Below are positions 1 through 6,074 of a stretch of 7,570 bases of DNA, piece after piece (within the stretch, counting starts at the first letter, position 1; each line of letters opens with the position of its first letter). The translations under genes were made by a program, and so were the position numbers. Under the pieces are notes generated by a model, which was not told the origin of the DNA, did no database searches, and saw only the letters and a list, made by a program, of their open reading frames with translations. The DNA is taken from assembly GCA_021156245.1 (NCBI GenBank), contig JAJNBO010000109.1, positions 1 to 7,570 on the forward strand. Reading direction: 5' to 3'. The DNA is from Ramlibacter sp. (GTDB taxonomy: Bacteria; Pseudomonadota; Gammaproteobacteria; Burkholderiales; Burkholderiaceae_C).

Positions 1-195
1 AAGCTGCTCAAGCTGCCGTATGCGGGCGGCCTGCACGCCCGCATGGAAGCGGTGGCGCGCCAGTCGCTGCAGGACCAGGTGGCCGTCGAGGCCGCCGACA
101 CGATGCCGTTCGAGCAGTACCGGCAGCAGTACATCTCGCCGGACCGCCTGGGCATGGGCAAGGCGGCGATCGCACCCGCGCTCGCCGCCGTCTAG
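1..195 (+). CDS. gshA: Glutamate-cysteine ligase, C-terminal fragment (5' end outside window)
   Basis: Open from base 1 in frame 1 to a TAG at 193-195, giving the last 64 residues of a longer protein. The segment containing VEAADTMPFEQYRQQYIS resembles the end of E. coli-type GshA, which closes with a similar EAADTxPF motif. The family catalyses the ATP-dependent joining of L-glutamate and L-cysteine, the first step of glutathione synthesis in the cytoplasm. The tail runs about 15 residues past the homologous E. coli end, ending in an Ala-rich stretch. No catalytic residues are visible because the ATP-grasp-like core lies upstream. The identification rests on recalled similarity of one short motif, so another protein with a similar tail cannot be excluded. 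A strong hairpin follows 21 bases after the stop. Confidence 0.68.
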   Translation, partial: KLLKLPYAGGLHARMEAVARQSLQDQVAVEAADTMPFEQYRQQYISPDRLGMGKAAIAPALAAV

Positions 196-216
196 CCGCT
201 CCCCGCGACCGTCCGG

Positions 217-238
217 GCACCGCGCTGTGGCGCGGTGC
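217..238 (+). terminator. Perfect 9-bp GC-rich hairpin after gshA, candidate terminator
   Basis: GCACCGCGC at 217-225 is the exact reverse complement of GCGCGGTGC at 230-238, with a TGTG tetraloop between them. It begins 21 bases after the gshA stop. No uninterrupted T-run follows directly; the nearest is the short TCTTT at 247-251. It is therefore either a weak intrinsic terminator or an RNA 3'-end stabilising hairpin upstream of a Rho-dependent end. Confidence 0.5.
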
Positions 239-311
239 GCAATCGATCTTTGCCGCTCCCGAGGCCGCTGCCAGACTCGGCATGCCAGGACCACCTCGAC
301 AAGGAGCCGCC

Positions 312-782
312 ATGTCTTCCACGCCCCTGCCGCGACGCCTCGCCGCGCTGGCGCTTGCCGCCCTGCCCGGAGCTTCGCCCGCGCTGGCTGCTCCTCCGCC
401 CTGGGCGAACAACGACAAGGACAAGGGCGAGCAGCACGAGGTCGTGGCGGGCGGCCGGCATTTCGTCAGGCACGGCGGACACTTCAACGACGTCTCGCGC
501 CAGACGGTGCGCGAGTACTACGCCCAGGGCCAGCGCTGCCCGCCGGGCCTGGCGAAGAAGAACAACGGCTGCATGCCGCCCGGCCAGGCGAGGAAGTGGC
601 ACGTGGGCCAGCCCATTCCACGCGACGTCCGGCCCGCTCCCGTGCCACGCGACGTGCTGGTGCTGCTGCCCGCGCTGCCGCCGGGCCACCAGTACGTTTC
701 CCATGCCGGGGACATCCTGCTCATCGCCGCGAGTTCGCGGATGGTGGTGGATGCGATCACGGTGACCGTGGCGGTCCGGTGA
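312..782 (+). CDS. RcnB/CigR-family secreted or periplasmic protein
   Basis: A 156-residue protein. The ATG at 312 is preferred over the in-frame ATG at 282 because AAGGAG at 301-306 sits 5 bases before it and because it gives a clean Sec signal peptide: RR at 8-9, an Ala/Leu core at 10-18 and a likely cut after ALA at 24-26. The mature part has a charged segment, then [18 protein letters not shown], a GQPIPRDV turn, and a C-terminal [15 protein letters not shown] module followed by a valine-rich end. That layout matches the RcnB family (PF11776) and proteins named after Salmonella CigR. RcnB in E. coli is a periplasmic factor in nickel/cobalt homeostasis; CigR is linked to virulence restraint. 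Neither role can be assigned here. The two cysteines, in the CPPG and GCMPPG motifs, could form a disulfide. It probably has its own promoter, since a hairpin separates it from gshA. Confidence 0.75.
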   Translation: MSSTPLPRRLAALALAALPGASPALAAPPPWANNDKDKGEQHEVVAGGRHFVRHGGHFNDVSRQTVREYYAQGQRCPPGLAKKNNGCMPPGQARKWHVGQPIPRDVRPAPVPRDVLVLLPALPPGHQYVSHAGDILLIAASSRMVVDAITVTVAVR

Positions 783-804
783 CGCGGGCCGAGCACGCGG
801 GGCA

Positions 805-833
805 GGGCATGCACAAGGCCAAAAGCTTACAAT
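805..833 (+). promoter_or_regulatory. Candidate sigma-70 promoter for infA
   Basis: TACAAT at 828-833 is a good -10 hexamer inside a locally AT-richer stretch (AAAAGCTTACAAT) that stands out from the GC-rich surroundings. The -35 region near 805-811 (GGGCAT/GGCATG) matches poorly. Transcription would start near 840 and leave an 80- to 85-base leader before the infA start. This is pattern-based only. Confidence 0.4.
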
Positions 834-864
834 CCCGGGATCTGACAGTCGGTGCCGCCCGCCA

Positions 865-897
865 GCGAGGGGCGCGATTCTGCTCGCGACAGGCGCC
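865..897 (+). promoter_or_regulatory. Competing inverted repeats in the infA leader
   Basis: Two short complementary pairs interleave upstream of infA: GCGAG 865-869 with CTCGC 883-887, and GGCGC 871-875 with GCGCC 893-897. They cannot both form as simple nested hairpins; the RNA would either alternate or form a pseudoknot-like fold. At this base composition such 5-bp pairs can arise by chance. Confidence 0.2.
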
Positions 898-913
898 ACC
901 GGCCGTCCCCAGC

Positions 914-919
914 AAGGAG
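914..919 (+). promoter_or_regulatory. Ribosome binding site fixing the TTG start of infA
   Basis: AAGGAG lies 5 bases before TTG at 925. The next in-frame ATG, at 949, has no comparable site and would delete the conserved MAKEELIE start of IF-1, so the TTG is the supported start. Confidence 0.8.
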
Positions 920-924
920 CGGCA

Positions 925-1191
925 TTGGCCAAGGAAGAACTGATCGAAATGAACGGCCGGGTGGCCGAAATCCTGCCGGACTCGCGGTACCGCGTGATCC
1001 TGGACAACGGCCATGAACTCGTGGCCTATACCGGCGGCAAGATGCGCAAGAACCACATCCGCATCATTGCCGGCGACCTGGTGAGCCTGGAACTGTCGCC
1101 GTACGACCTGACCAAGGGCCGCATCATGTTCCGCCACCTGCCGAACCGCAACGCGTCGGGGATGCCCCCCCCGCAACACCGCCGGCGCTGA
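925..1191 (+). CDS. infA: Translation initiation factor IF-1
   Basis: An 88-residue single-domain protein, starting at TTG with a strong AAGGAG site. The N-terminus [13 protein letters not shown], the central [20 protein letters not shown] and the later [13 protein letters not shown] are hallmark IF-1 sequence, forming one OB-fold (S1-like) domain over residues 1-72. IF-1 binds the 30S A site and helps IF-2 and IF-3 select initiator tRNA. The usual length is about 72 residues; here a proline- and arginine-rich tail of about 14 residues follows (ending in RRR). The gene is not among ribosomal-protein genes, so it may be a second infA copy, a pattern known in Burkholderiales; the window alone cannot show whether another copy exists. 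It ends 12 bases from the convergent kinase gene. A run of eight C at 1165-1172 lies in the tail. Confidence 0.95.
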   Translation: MAKEELIEMNGRVAEILPDSRYRVILDNGHELVAYTGGKMRKNHIRIIAGDLVSLELSPYDLTKGRIMFRHLPNRNASGMPPPQHRRR

Positions 1192-1203
1192 CGCCCGCCG
1201 CCC

Positions 1204-4200
1204 TCAGGTCACCTCCACCGCCTGGAGGTGCTGCCTCAGGCGCTCGATCTCCTCCCACAGGGAAGGCGCATCGGCCTCCGCGGCCCGCGCCGAGATCCGG
1301 CGGCTCTGCCAGGCCGCCCACTGGAATCCGAACAAGGCCAACCCGCCGGCCGCGCGGTGCGCGACGGCGCGAAGCTGCTGCCGGTCGCCCTCCGCGAGGG
1401 CGTTCGCCATCACGTCCACCATCCGCTTGCGGGAATCCAGGAAGGCGGGGATCTCTCGCAGCAGCTGCGCGTCCACCCGCACCGCCGCGCCCGCCTCGGG
1501 CTCGGCAGGCGGCGCGCTCGCGGGTACCTGCAGGTCCAGCGGCACCTGCACCGGCAGCTGCGCGCCGCGGCCATCCAGCTCCTGGAAGGCCGCCAGCAGG
1601 GTTTCGCGGGTGAACGGCTTGGTCAGGAAGCGATTGCTGCCGGCCGCGATCCCCCGGCGGATCGAGAACGCGTCGTCGTTGGAAGACATCATGACGATCA
1701 CGCAGGGTCGGCGTCCTTCCGCCGTCTCGCGTTCGCGGATGCGCGTGACCGCCTCCAGCCCGTTCATGCCGGGCATCTCCATGTCCATCACGACGAGGTC
1801 GGGCCACTGCCGAGCCACCGCGTCCAGCGCCGCCTGGCCGTGCGCCGCGGTTTCCACGGTGAACGGCGGCGAGGGCAGGTAGCGCAGCAGCAGCACGCGG
1901 TTGTACTCGTCGTCGTCCACCACCAGCACCCGCCGCGGCTCCATCGCGGCCACCAGCGCGCGGCCCCCGGCAGGCTGCGCGCCGGCCGGCGCGGACAGCG
2001 GCAACTGCTCGCTGCCCAGCGCGCGCAGCGTGAGCGTGAGCACCGTCATGGACTCGCTGGTTTCCATGTCGAGCTCGCCCTCCTGGATGCTCGCCATCAT
2101 TCGCGCGGAGTAGGTGCCCAGGCCGGTGCCGCTGGCCTTGCCGGCGGTGACGTACTTGTCGAAGAAGCGTGGCGCCACCGCCGGGTCCACCGCGCCAGGG
2201 TTGCGGATGCGCACGCGCATGCGCTCCCCCGGTTCCAGTGCGACGCGCACCACGCCGCCGGCGGGCGTCGCCTCGATGGCGTTCTTCACCACGTTCGCCA
2301 GCAGCGAGTAGCACAGCAGCTCCTCGGCGCGTGCATACACCGGCTGCGTGAACTCGGGGTCCATCCGCAGCTGGACGCGGGCGGCGGCCGCCTGGCCCTT
2401 CAGGTCCAGCAGCACGCGCCGGATCACGTCCACCAGGTTCACCGCCTGCGGCCGGAACGCGTAGGTCCCCATCTCCATGCGCGCGAGGTCGAGCGAGAGG
2501 TTGACCATCTCCAGCATGCGGTAGCCAGCGCGCTCCGCGATCTCCAGCAGCTCGCCGTGCTCTGGCGGAACCGCGGCGTCCTCGCGCAGCAGGCGAGCGA
2601 CGCCGATGATGCTGTTCAGCGGCGTCTTCAGGTCGTGCCGCGACATGCGCTCCACGTCCTCGCGCAGCCGCGCGTTTTCGGCGAGCGCGGCGTTCTGGCG
2701 CTGCAGGCCCTCGGCCAGTGCCCGGTGGCCGGTGATGTCGAGGAAGGAGCAGATGTAGCGCAGCACCCGCCCGTCGCGGTCGCGCACGCTGATCGCCTCC
2801 GCATGCACCCAGACCGCGCTGCCATCGCGCCGCAGCAGCCGGTAGTCCATGGGGGCGTGCTTCATCTCCCCGGAGCGCACGGAGCGGTCGCGCAGCTGGT
2901 TGATGTAGGCGTCGCGCACGGCGTCGCGGTCGGCCGGATGGATGAAGTCGAAGATCGACCCCCATTGCGCCGTGTCCGTGCCGGGCGGATAGCCGATGAT
3001 CTCCAGCAGGCGCGGCGAGTAGCGGGTGAGGCTGCGCGCGCAGTCCCAGTCCAGGATGCCGGCCTGCGTGGCCCGCACCAGCAGGTCGACCTTCTCGCGC
3101 TGCTCGGCGCTGCGCTGCTCCTCGGTGTTGAGCGCGCGCGCCAGCCGCAGCAGCAGCACCATGGCGGGCGAGAGCATGAAGCCAAGGAGGCTGAAGGCCG
3201 TGATGCTGTTCTGCGTGCGGTCCGCGTCGAAGAACTGCTGCAGGTTCACCGCAATCGCCAGCACGAGGAACGCCATGCCGACCAGGATGACGCCGGCGTC
3301 CTTGCGCCCCTGCCGCGCGGCGCGCGCGATGGCCACCGTGACGTACACCCCGATCGCCACGCCGAGGGCCTGTCCGTACCAGACCAGGTGGCTGTAGACC
3401 CGGCCGGGGGTGAAGGCGACCACCAACACCGCCAGCATGCACGCCGCCGTGAACAGGCGCACCACGCCGGGCCGCGAGGTGCGCGGGAACTGGTGGTCCA
3501 CCACCACCACGAACAGCGCCATGGAGGCGAACCAGGAGAAGTACTCCGTGCGCAGGAAAGGCTCCCAGGCCGTTTCGGGCCCGGCGAGCTGCAGCAGCAG
3601 GCGATCCCCGTTCATGTCCGTGTACACGGTGAGCGCGGCGGCCAGCAGGCCGAAGTAGAGCGGCACCTTCTCCTTGCTGCGCGCCAGGAAGAAGATGAAG
3701 CCGGAGACGCTGAGCACCAGGTAGGCGCCGAGCAGGATGGTGTCGAGCGCCAGCCTCTGCTGGTGCCGGGGGGCGAGCTCGTCGATCGGCCCCGCCGTCG
3801 GCGTGCGGACGAAGCCCCCGGACCGGTGCGCGTAGTTCGACAGGTGCGCGTTGATGCGCAATGGGCAGGCGAAAGCTTCGGTCAGCACGGCCCGCCGGCC
3901 GATGGCGGGCTGGGCAGACTCCGCGGTGGCGCCGGGCAAGCCCTGCGACGCCGCCAGCCGGCCGTTGACGAACAGGCGCATCGCCGTGCGTTGCGCCGGC
4001 ACGGACAGCGCGAGCTGCTCGCCCGCGGGGCATTTCACCAGCAGGCTGTAGGTGGCGTATCCGTCCGGGCCTGGCGGCTTGCCGTCGGCCGCGACGGCGT
4101 TCCATTCACCGGGGACCAGCGCGAAGGAGGGCACATCGCCATCCGCGCCGGGATCGGCGAACCGGCCCCAGTCGAAGCGCCACTCGCCGCGCAGCGCATG

Positions 4201-4350
4201 GGTGGTGGACGTCGCTCCCGGTGCGGAGAGGTCCAGCACGCCGCCGACGGCGACTTTGGCCTGCGCGAGGACCGCCGCGGGAAGGAAGAAGAGGAGGGCG
4301 ACCAGCGCGCCTGCACCGGCGCGCCATGCTGCCCGCGGGCCGAGCGCCAC
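1204..4350 (-). CDS. 7TM-DISM membrane hybrid sensor histidine kinase with PAS, receiver and HPt-like domains
   Basis: A 1048-residue protein. Order: signal peptide 1-30; periplasmic 7TMR-DISMED2-like jelly-roll about 35-190 (GEWRFDWGRF, GYATYSLLV, RTAMRLFVNGRLAASQG) with C107 and C162; seven hydrophobic helices at roughly 202-223, 229-245, 269-285, 297-314, 324-344, 352-370 and 384-403; a short coiled coil; PAS about 422-545; HisKA with SRHDLKTPLNS (H572); HATPase with N box LLANVVKNAIEA (681-693) and G2 box GTGLGTYSAR (741-750); receiver 805-925 with acid cluster D812-D814, phosphoacceptor D856, S889/S890 and K911; HPt-like helices 958-1045 with H998. Periplasmic ligand sensing and an H-D-H relay are inferred. 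The G1 box is IRNPGAVD, and the HPt motif AHRAAGG lacks the usual lysine. The GTG start at 4350 lies 4 bases after the upstream stop with no strong binding site of its own, suggesting translational coupling. No DNA-binding output is present, so a separate partner is expected. Confidence 0.9.
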   Translation of the reverse strand: MALGPRAAWRAGAGALVALLFFLPAAVLAQAKVAVGGVLDLSAPGATSTTHALRGEWRFDWGRFADPGADGDVPSFALVPGEWNAVAADGKPPGPDGYATYSLLVKCPAGEQLALSVPAQRTAMRLFVNGRLAASQGLPGATAESAQPAIGRRAVLTEAFACPLRINAHLSNYAHRSGGFVRTPTAGPIDELAPRHQQRLALDTILLGAYLVLSVSGFIFFLARSKEKVPLYFGLLAAALTVYTDMNGDRLLLQLAGPETAWEPFLRTEYFSWFASMALFVVVVDHQFPRTSRPGVVRLFTAACMLAVLVVAFTPGRVYSHLVWYGQALGVAIGVYVTVAIARAARQGRKDAGVILVGMAFLVLAIAVNLQQFFDADRTQNSITAFSLLGFMLSPAMVLLLRLARALNTEEQRSAEQREKVDLLVRATQAGILDWDCARSLTRYSPRLLEIIGYPPGTDTAQWGSIFDFIHPADRDAVRDAYINQLRDRSVRSGEMKHAPMDYRLLRRDGSAVWVHAEAISVRDRDGRVLRYICSFLDITGHRALAEGLQRQNAALAENARLREDVERMSRHDLKTPLNSIIGVARLLREDAAVPPEHGELLEIAERAGYRMLEMVNLSLDLARMEMGTYAFRPQAVNLVDVIRRVLLDLKGQAAAARVQLRMDPEFTQPVYARAEELLCYSLLANVVKNAIEATPAGGVVRVALEPGERMRVRIRNPGAVDPAVAPRFFDKYVTAGKASGTGLGTYSARMMASIQEGELDMETSESMTVLTLTLRALGSEQLPLSAPAGAQPAGGRALVAAMEPRRVLVVDDDEYNRVLLLRYLPSPPFTVETAAHGQAALDAVARQWPDLVVMDMEMPGMNGLEAVTRIRERETAEGRRPCVIVMMSSNDDAFSIRRGIAAGSNRFLTKPFTRETLLAAFQELDGRGAQLPVQVPLDLQVPASAPPAEPEAGAAVRVDAQLLREIPAFLDSRKRMVDVMANALAEGDRQQLRAVAHRAAGGLALFGFQWAAWQSRRISARAAEADAPSLWEEIERLRQHLQAVEVT
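1210..1230 (-). other. Perfect 8-bp inverted repeat at the infA/kinase convergent junction
   Basis: CACCTCCA at 1210-1217 and TGGAGGTG at 1223-1230 are exact reverse complements around a 5-base loop. It lies in the final codons of the kinase gene and 18 bases past the infA stop, flanked by a direct repeat of CCTCAGG at 1202-1208 and 1234-1240. It could fold in either transcript, most plausibly as a terminator-like structure for infA, but has no T-tract on either side. Confidence 0.4.
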
Positions 4351-4354
4351 AGGG

Positions 4355-5008
4355 TCAGAGCTTCGCGGGCCGCGTGGGTGCGAAGTTGTCGCCGGTCGTG
4401 CCGTGACGCTTCATGTCCTCGTCGCGCAGGGCCAGCAGCCGCTCGAGGTCGGATTTCACTTCGTCCACGGGCTTGGGGATGAACACCGGGCCGGCGATCA
4501 CGTCGCCCGAATGATTTTCCGGCGCGGGGGCGGCGGCCGCCGTGGAAGGCGCGGGCTCCTGCGGCGCCGTCCACGCGCTCGCGTTCGGCAGGGGCGGGCA
4601 CTGGCTGATGTCGTCGAGCACGAACTGCCAGGAGAACCCCATCAGCCAGTTGCCGGCCAGCGGATCGAGCGTCAGCAGCCTTTGCGTGAACTCCTGTTCC
4701 AGCGCCGGGCCGTGCTGCATCAGGCGGGGGTCGAAGTGCCGCATCAGGAAGCGGACGTGGATGCCCTGCTCGCGCTTGGAGTTGGTCGTGCGCAGGAGGT
4801 CGGCGCTCAGCCACGCGTTGGGGATGCCGTTGCGCATCAGCAGCTCGCGCATGACGAGCTTGAGGATGTCCTTGCGGATCTGGTGCGGCGAGTTCGCGCC
4901 CTGGATGGACTGCGAGGGGGCGAATTGCGTGCTGGCGGACGCCACGGGGCGCCGCGTCTTGGCTGCGCCCGCGTCCTTCTTCCCGATCAGCAGATCCAGG
5001 ATGCCCAT
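4355..5008 (-). CDS. Conserved-looking protein of unknown function, coupled to the hybrid kinase
   Basis: A 217-residue soluble protein that I do not recognise. The ATG at 5008 is chosen because GGAG at 5015-5018 (within GGGGAGAG) lies 6 bases upstream; the frame stays open to 5086 but without a better start. The N-terminus MGILDLLIGKKDAG is short and amphipathic with no signal peptide. Residues 20-42 are Ser/Ala/Gln-rich. Residues 42-139 look like a folded core, starting PHQIRKDILKLVMRELLM and containing several Trp and His residues (IPNAWL, NWLMGFSWQFVLDD). A Pro/Ala linker spans about 139-167. The end contains GPVFIPKPVDEVKSDLERLL, probably a helix. No transmembrane segment, enzyme motif or DNA-binding helix is evident. 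Only 4 bases separate its stop from the kinase start, so the two are very likely cotranscribed. A role as adaptor or output of the kinase is guesswork. Confidence 0.8.
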   Translation of the reverse strand: MGILDLLIGKKDAGAAKTRRPVASASTQFAPSQSIQGANSPHQIRKDILKLVMRELLMRNGIPNAWLSADLLRTTNSKREQGIHVRFLMRHFDPRLMQHGPALEQEFTQRLLTLDPLAGNWLMGFSWQFVLDDISQCPPLPNASAWTAPQEPAPSTAAAAPAPENHSGDVIAGPVFIPKPVDEVKSDLERLLALRDEDMKRHGTTGDNFAPTRPAKL

Positions 5009-5018
5009 GGTGCTCTCC

Positions 5019-5030
5019 CCGCCTCGGCGG
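5019..5030 (-). promoter_or_regulatory. Short palindrome next to the ribosome binding site of the 217-aa gene
   Basis: CCGCCTCGGCGG has 5-bp complementary arms around two bases, and it touches the G-rich ribosome binding site at 5013-5020. It could be half of an operator or a small leader hairpin that limits translation. Short GC palindromes are common at this composition. Confidence 0.2.
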
Positions 5031-5097
5031 CTTACATGTGGATGCAATTCTGCCCTGCTCGACCATGGCGCACCGCATTTCTGCAAGAAAGACCCGA

Positions 5098-5126
5098 AAG
5101 GCGGCAGGAAAGTGTTGCGCTACAGT
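5098..5126 (+). promoter_or_regulatory. Weak candidate promoter for the short-chain dehydrogenase
   Basis: TACAGT at 5121-5126 in the context TTGCGCTACAGT is a plausible -10 about 36 bases before the ATG at 5162. No convincing -35 is visible at the right spacing (AAGGCG at 5098-5103). The whole 5009-5161 spacer lies between divergent genes and must hold start signals for both directions; I could not pick a good minus-strand promoter in it. Confidence 0.25.
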
Positions 5127-5161
5127 CGCCGGTTCTCGAAAAACAGCTTGGGAGAGCGTGG

Positions 5162-6070
5162 ATGTCCCTGGATTTCACCGGCCGCGTGGCCATCGTGACC
5201 GGCGCCGGCGGCGGGCTCGGAAGGCAGCACGCCCTCGCGCTCGCCGCCCGCGGCGCCAAGGTGCTGGTCAACGACCTCGGCGGTGCGGTGGACGGCTCCG
5301 GGGGCTCCGTGACGGCGGCGCAACGGGTGGTGGACGAGATCCGGTCCGCGGGCGGCGAGGCGCTCGCCAACGGTGCGTCGGTGACCGATTTCGACGCGGT
5401 GCAGGACATGGTGCGGCAGGCGGTGGACGCGTGGGGCCGTGTCGACGTGCTGGTCAGCAACGCCGGTATCTTGCGCGACAAGAGCTTCGCCAAGATGGAG
5501 CTGGCCGATTTCCGGCTGGTCCTGGACGTGCACCTCATGGGCGCGGTGCATTGCTGCAAGGCTTTGTGGCCGCTCATGACGCAGCAGAAGTACGGCCGCA
5601 TCGTGCTGACGACATCGTCGTCGGGCCTGTACGGCAACTTCGGGCAGGCGAACTACGGCGCGGCGAAGATGGCGCTCGTCGGCCTGATGCAGACGCTCTC
5701 CATCGAAGGCATGAAGCACGACATCCGCGTGAACTGCCTGGCGCCCACGGCGGCCACGCGCATGACGGAGGCGCTGTTCCCGCCCGACATGCTGCAGGCG
5801 TTCGGGCCCGAGGCGGTGGTGCCGGCGATGCTGGTGCTGGCCGGGCGCGACGCGCCCACCCGCACGACGCTGTGCGCGGGGGCGGGCGCCTTCGAGGCCG
5901 CCCACGTCCCGCTGCCGCAGGGCCTGCACGTGGGCATCGGTCCCGACGCGCCCGAGCACCTGCTGGCGCAACTTGGTGCGGTGCGGGACCGCACCGGCGA
6001 AACGGTGCCCGAAAGCGGCGCCGGGCAGGGAGCCAACGAGATGCGGCTCGCGCGCGGCGCGCGCACGTAG
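5162..6070 (+). CDS. Short-chain dehydrogenase/reductase of the MFE-2 (3R)-hydroxyacyl-CoA dehydrogenase type
   Basis: A 302-residue Rossmann-fold oxidoreductase. GGGAG at 5150-5154 precedes the ATG by 7 bases. Visible motifs: nucleotide-binding TGAGGGLG at 13-20; acidic D38 after beta-2, favouring NAD(H); SNAG at 99-102; catalytic S152, Y165 and K169 in SSSGLYGNFGQANYGAAK. YGNFGQANY and NCLAPTAATRMTE closely recall the dehydrogenase domain of mammalian peroxisomal multifunctional enzyme type 2, as does the VNDLGG stretch followed by a Gly-rich insert. The expected reaction is oxidation of (3R)-hydroxyacyl-CoA to 3-ketoacyl-CoA, or the reverse, in the cytoplasm. The position often occupied by the active-site Asn of SDRs is H124 (DVHLMG), which I recall as usual in this subgroup. 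No hydratase or thiolase gene is adjacent, so the substrate is unknown. The stop abuts the convergent gene's stop. Confidence 0.88.
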   Translation: MSLDFTGRVAIVTGAGGGLGRQHALALAARGAKVLVNDLGGAVDGSGGSVTAAQRVVDEIRSAGGEALANGASVTDFDAVQDMVRQAVDAWGRVDVLVSNAGILRDKSFAKMELADFRLVLDVHLMGAVHCCKALWPLMTQQKYGRIVLTTSSSGLYGNFGQANYGAAKMALVGLMQTLSIEGMKHDIRVNCLAPTAATRMTEALFPPDMLQAFGPEAVVPAMLVLAGRDAPTRTTLCAGAGAFEAAHVPLPQGLHVGIGPDAPEHLLAQLGAVRDRTGETVPESGAGQGANEMRLARGART

Positions 6071-6074
6071 CTAC
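6067..6074. other. Back-to-back stop codons in a GTAGCTAC palindrome
   Basis: TAG at 6068-6070 ends the dehydrogenase on the plus strand, and CTA at 6071-6073 is the TAG stop of the minus-strand gene. There is no base between the two coding regions, and the junction is an 8-base perfect palindrome. A GC-only inverted repeat (CGCGCG at 6049-6054 with CGCGCG at 6058-6063, loop of three) lies just inside the dehydrogenase end and might contribute to transcript ending. Confidence 0.6.

Noticed and set aside
192..1007. Minus-strand open frame across the RcnB/CigR-type gene and the infA leader.
   Set aside because: Arg/Gly/Ser-rich shadow with no motif; it conflicts with two well-supported plus-strand genes that have ribosome binding sites.
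1228..4482. A very long plus-strand open frame (about 1084 codons) opposite the kinase gene, and another long minus-strand frame at 1124-4105.
   Set aside because: Both are frame shadows of the GC-rich kinase gene. Their translations are low-complexity in Arg/His/Gln/Ala with no domain, while the chosen frame shows a complete and ordered set of kinase motifs.
5009..5086. Extension of the 217-aa gene to an upstream start at 5086.
   Set aside because: The extra residues are Cys/His/Arg-rich without conserved character, and the ATG at 5008 has a good ribosome binding site.
4052..5161. Plus-strand frame continuing upstream of the dehydrogenase, which would make a 672-residue fusion protein.
   Set aside because: The upstream part is antisense to the kinase and the 217-aa gene and has no domain character. 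The dehydrogenase fold begins exactly at the ATG at 5162, which has its own ribosome binding site.
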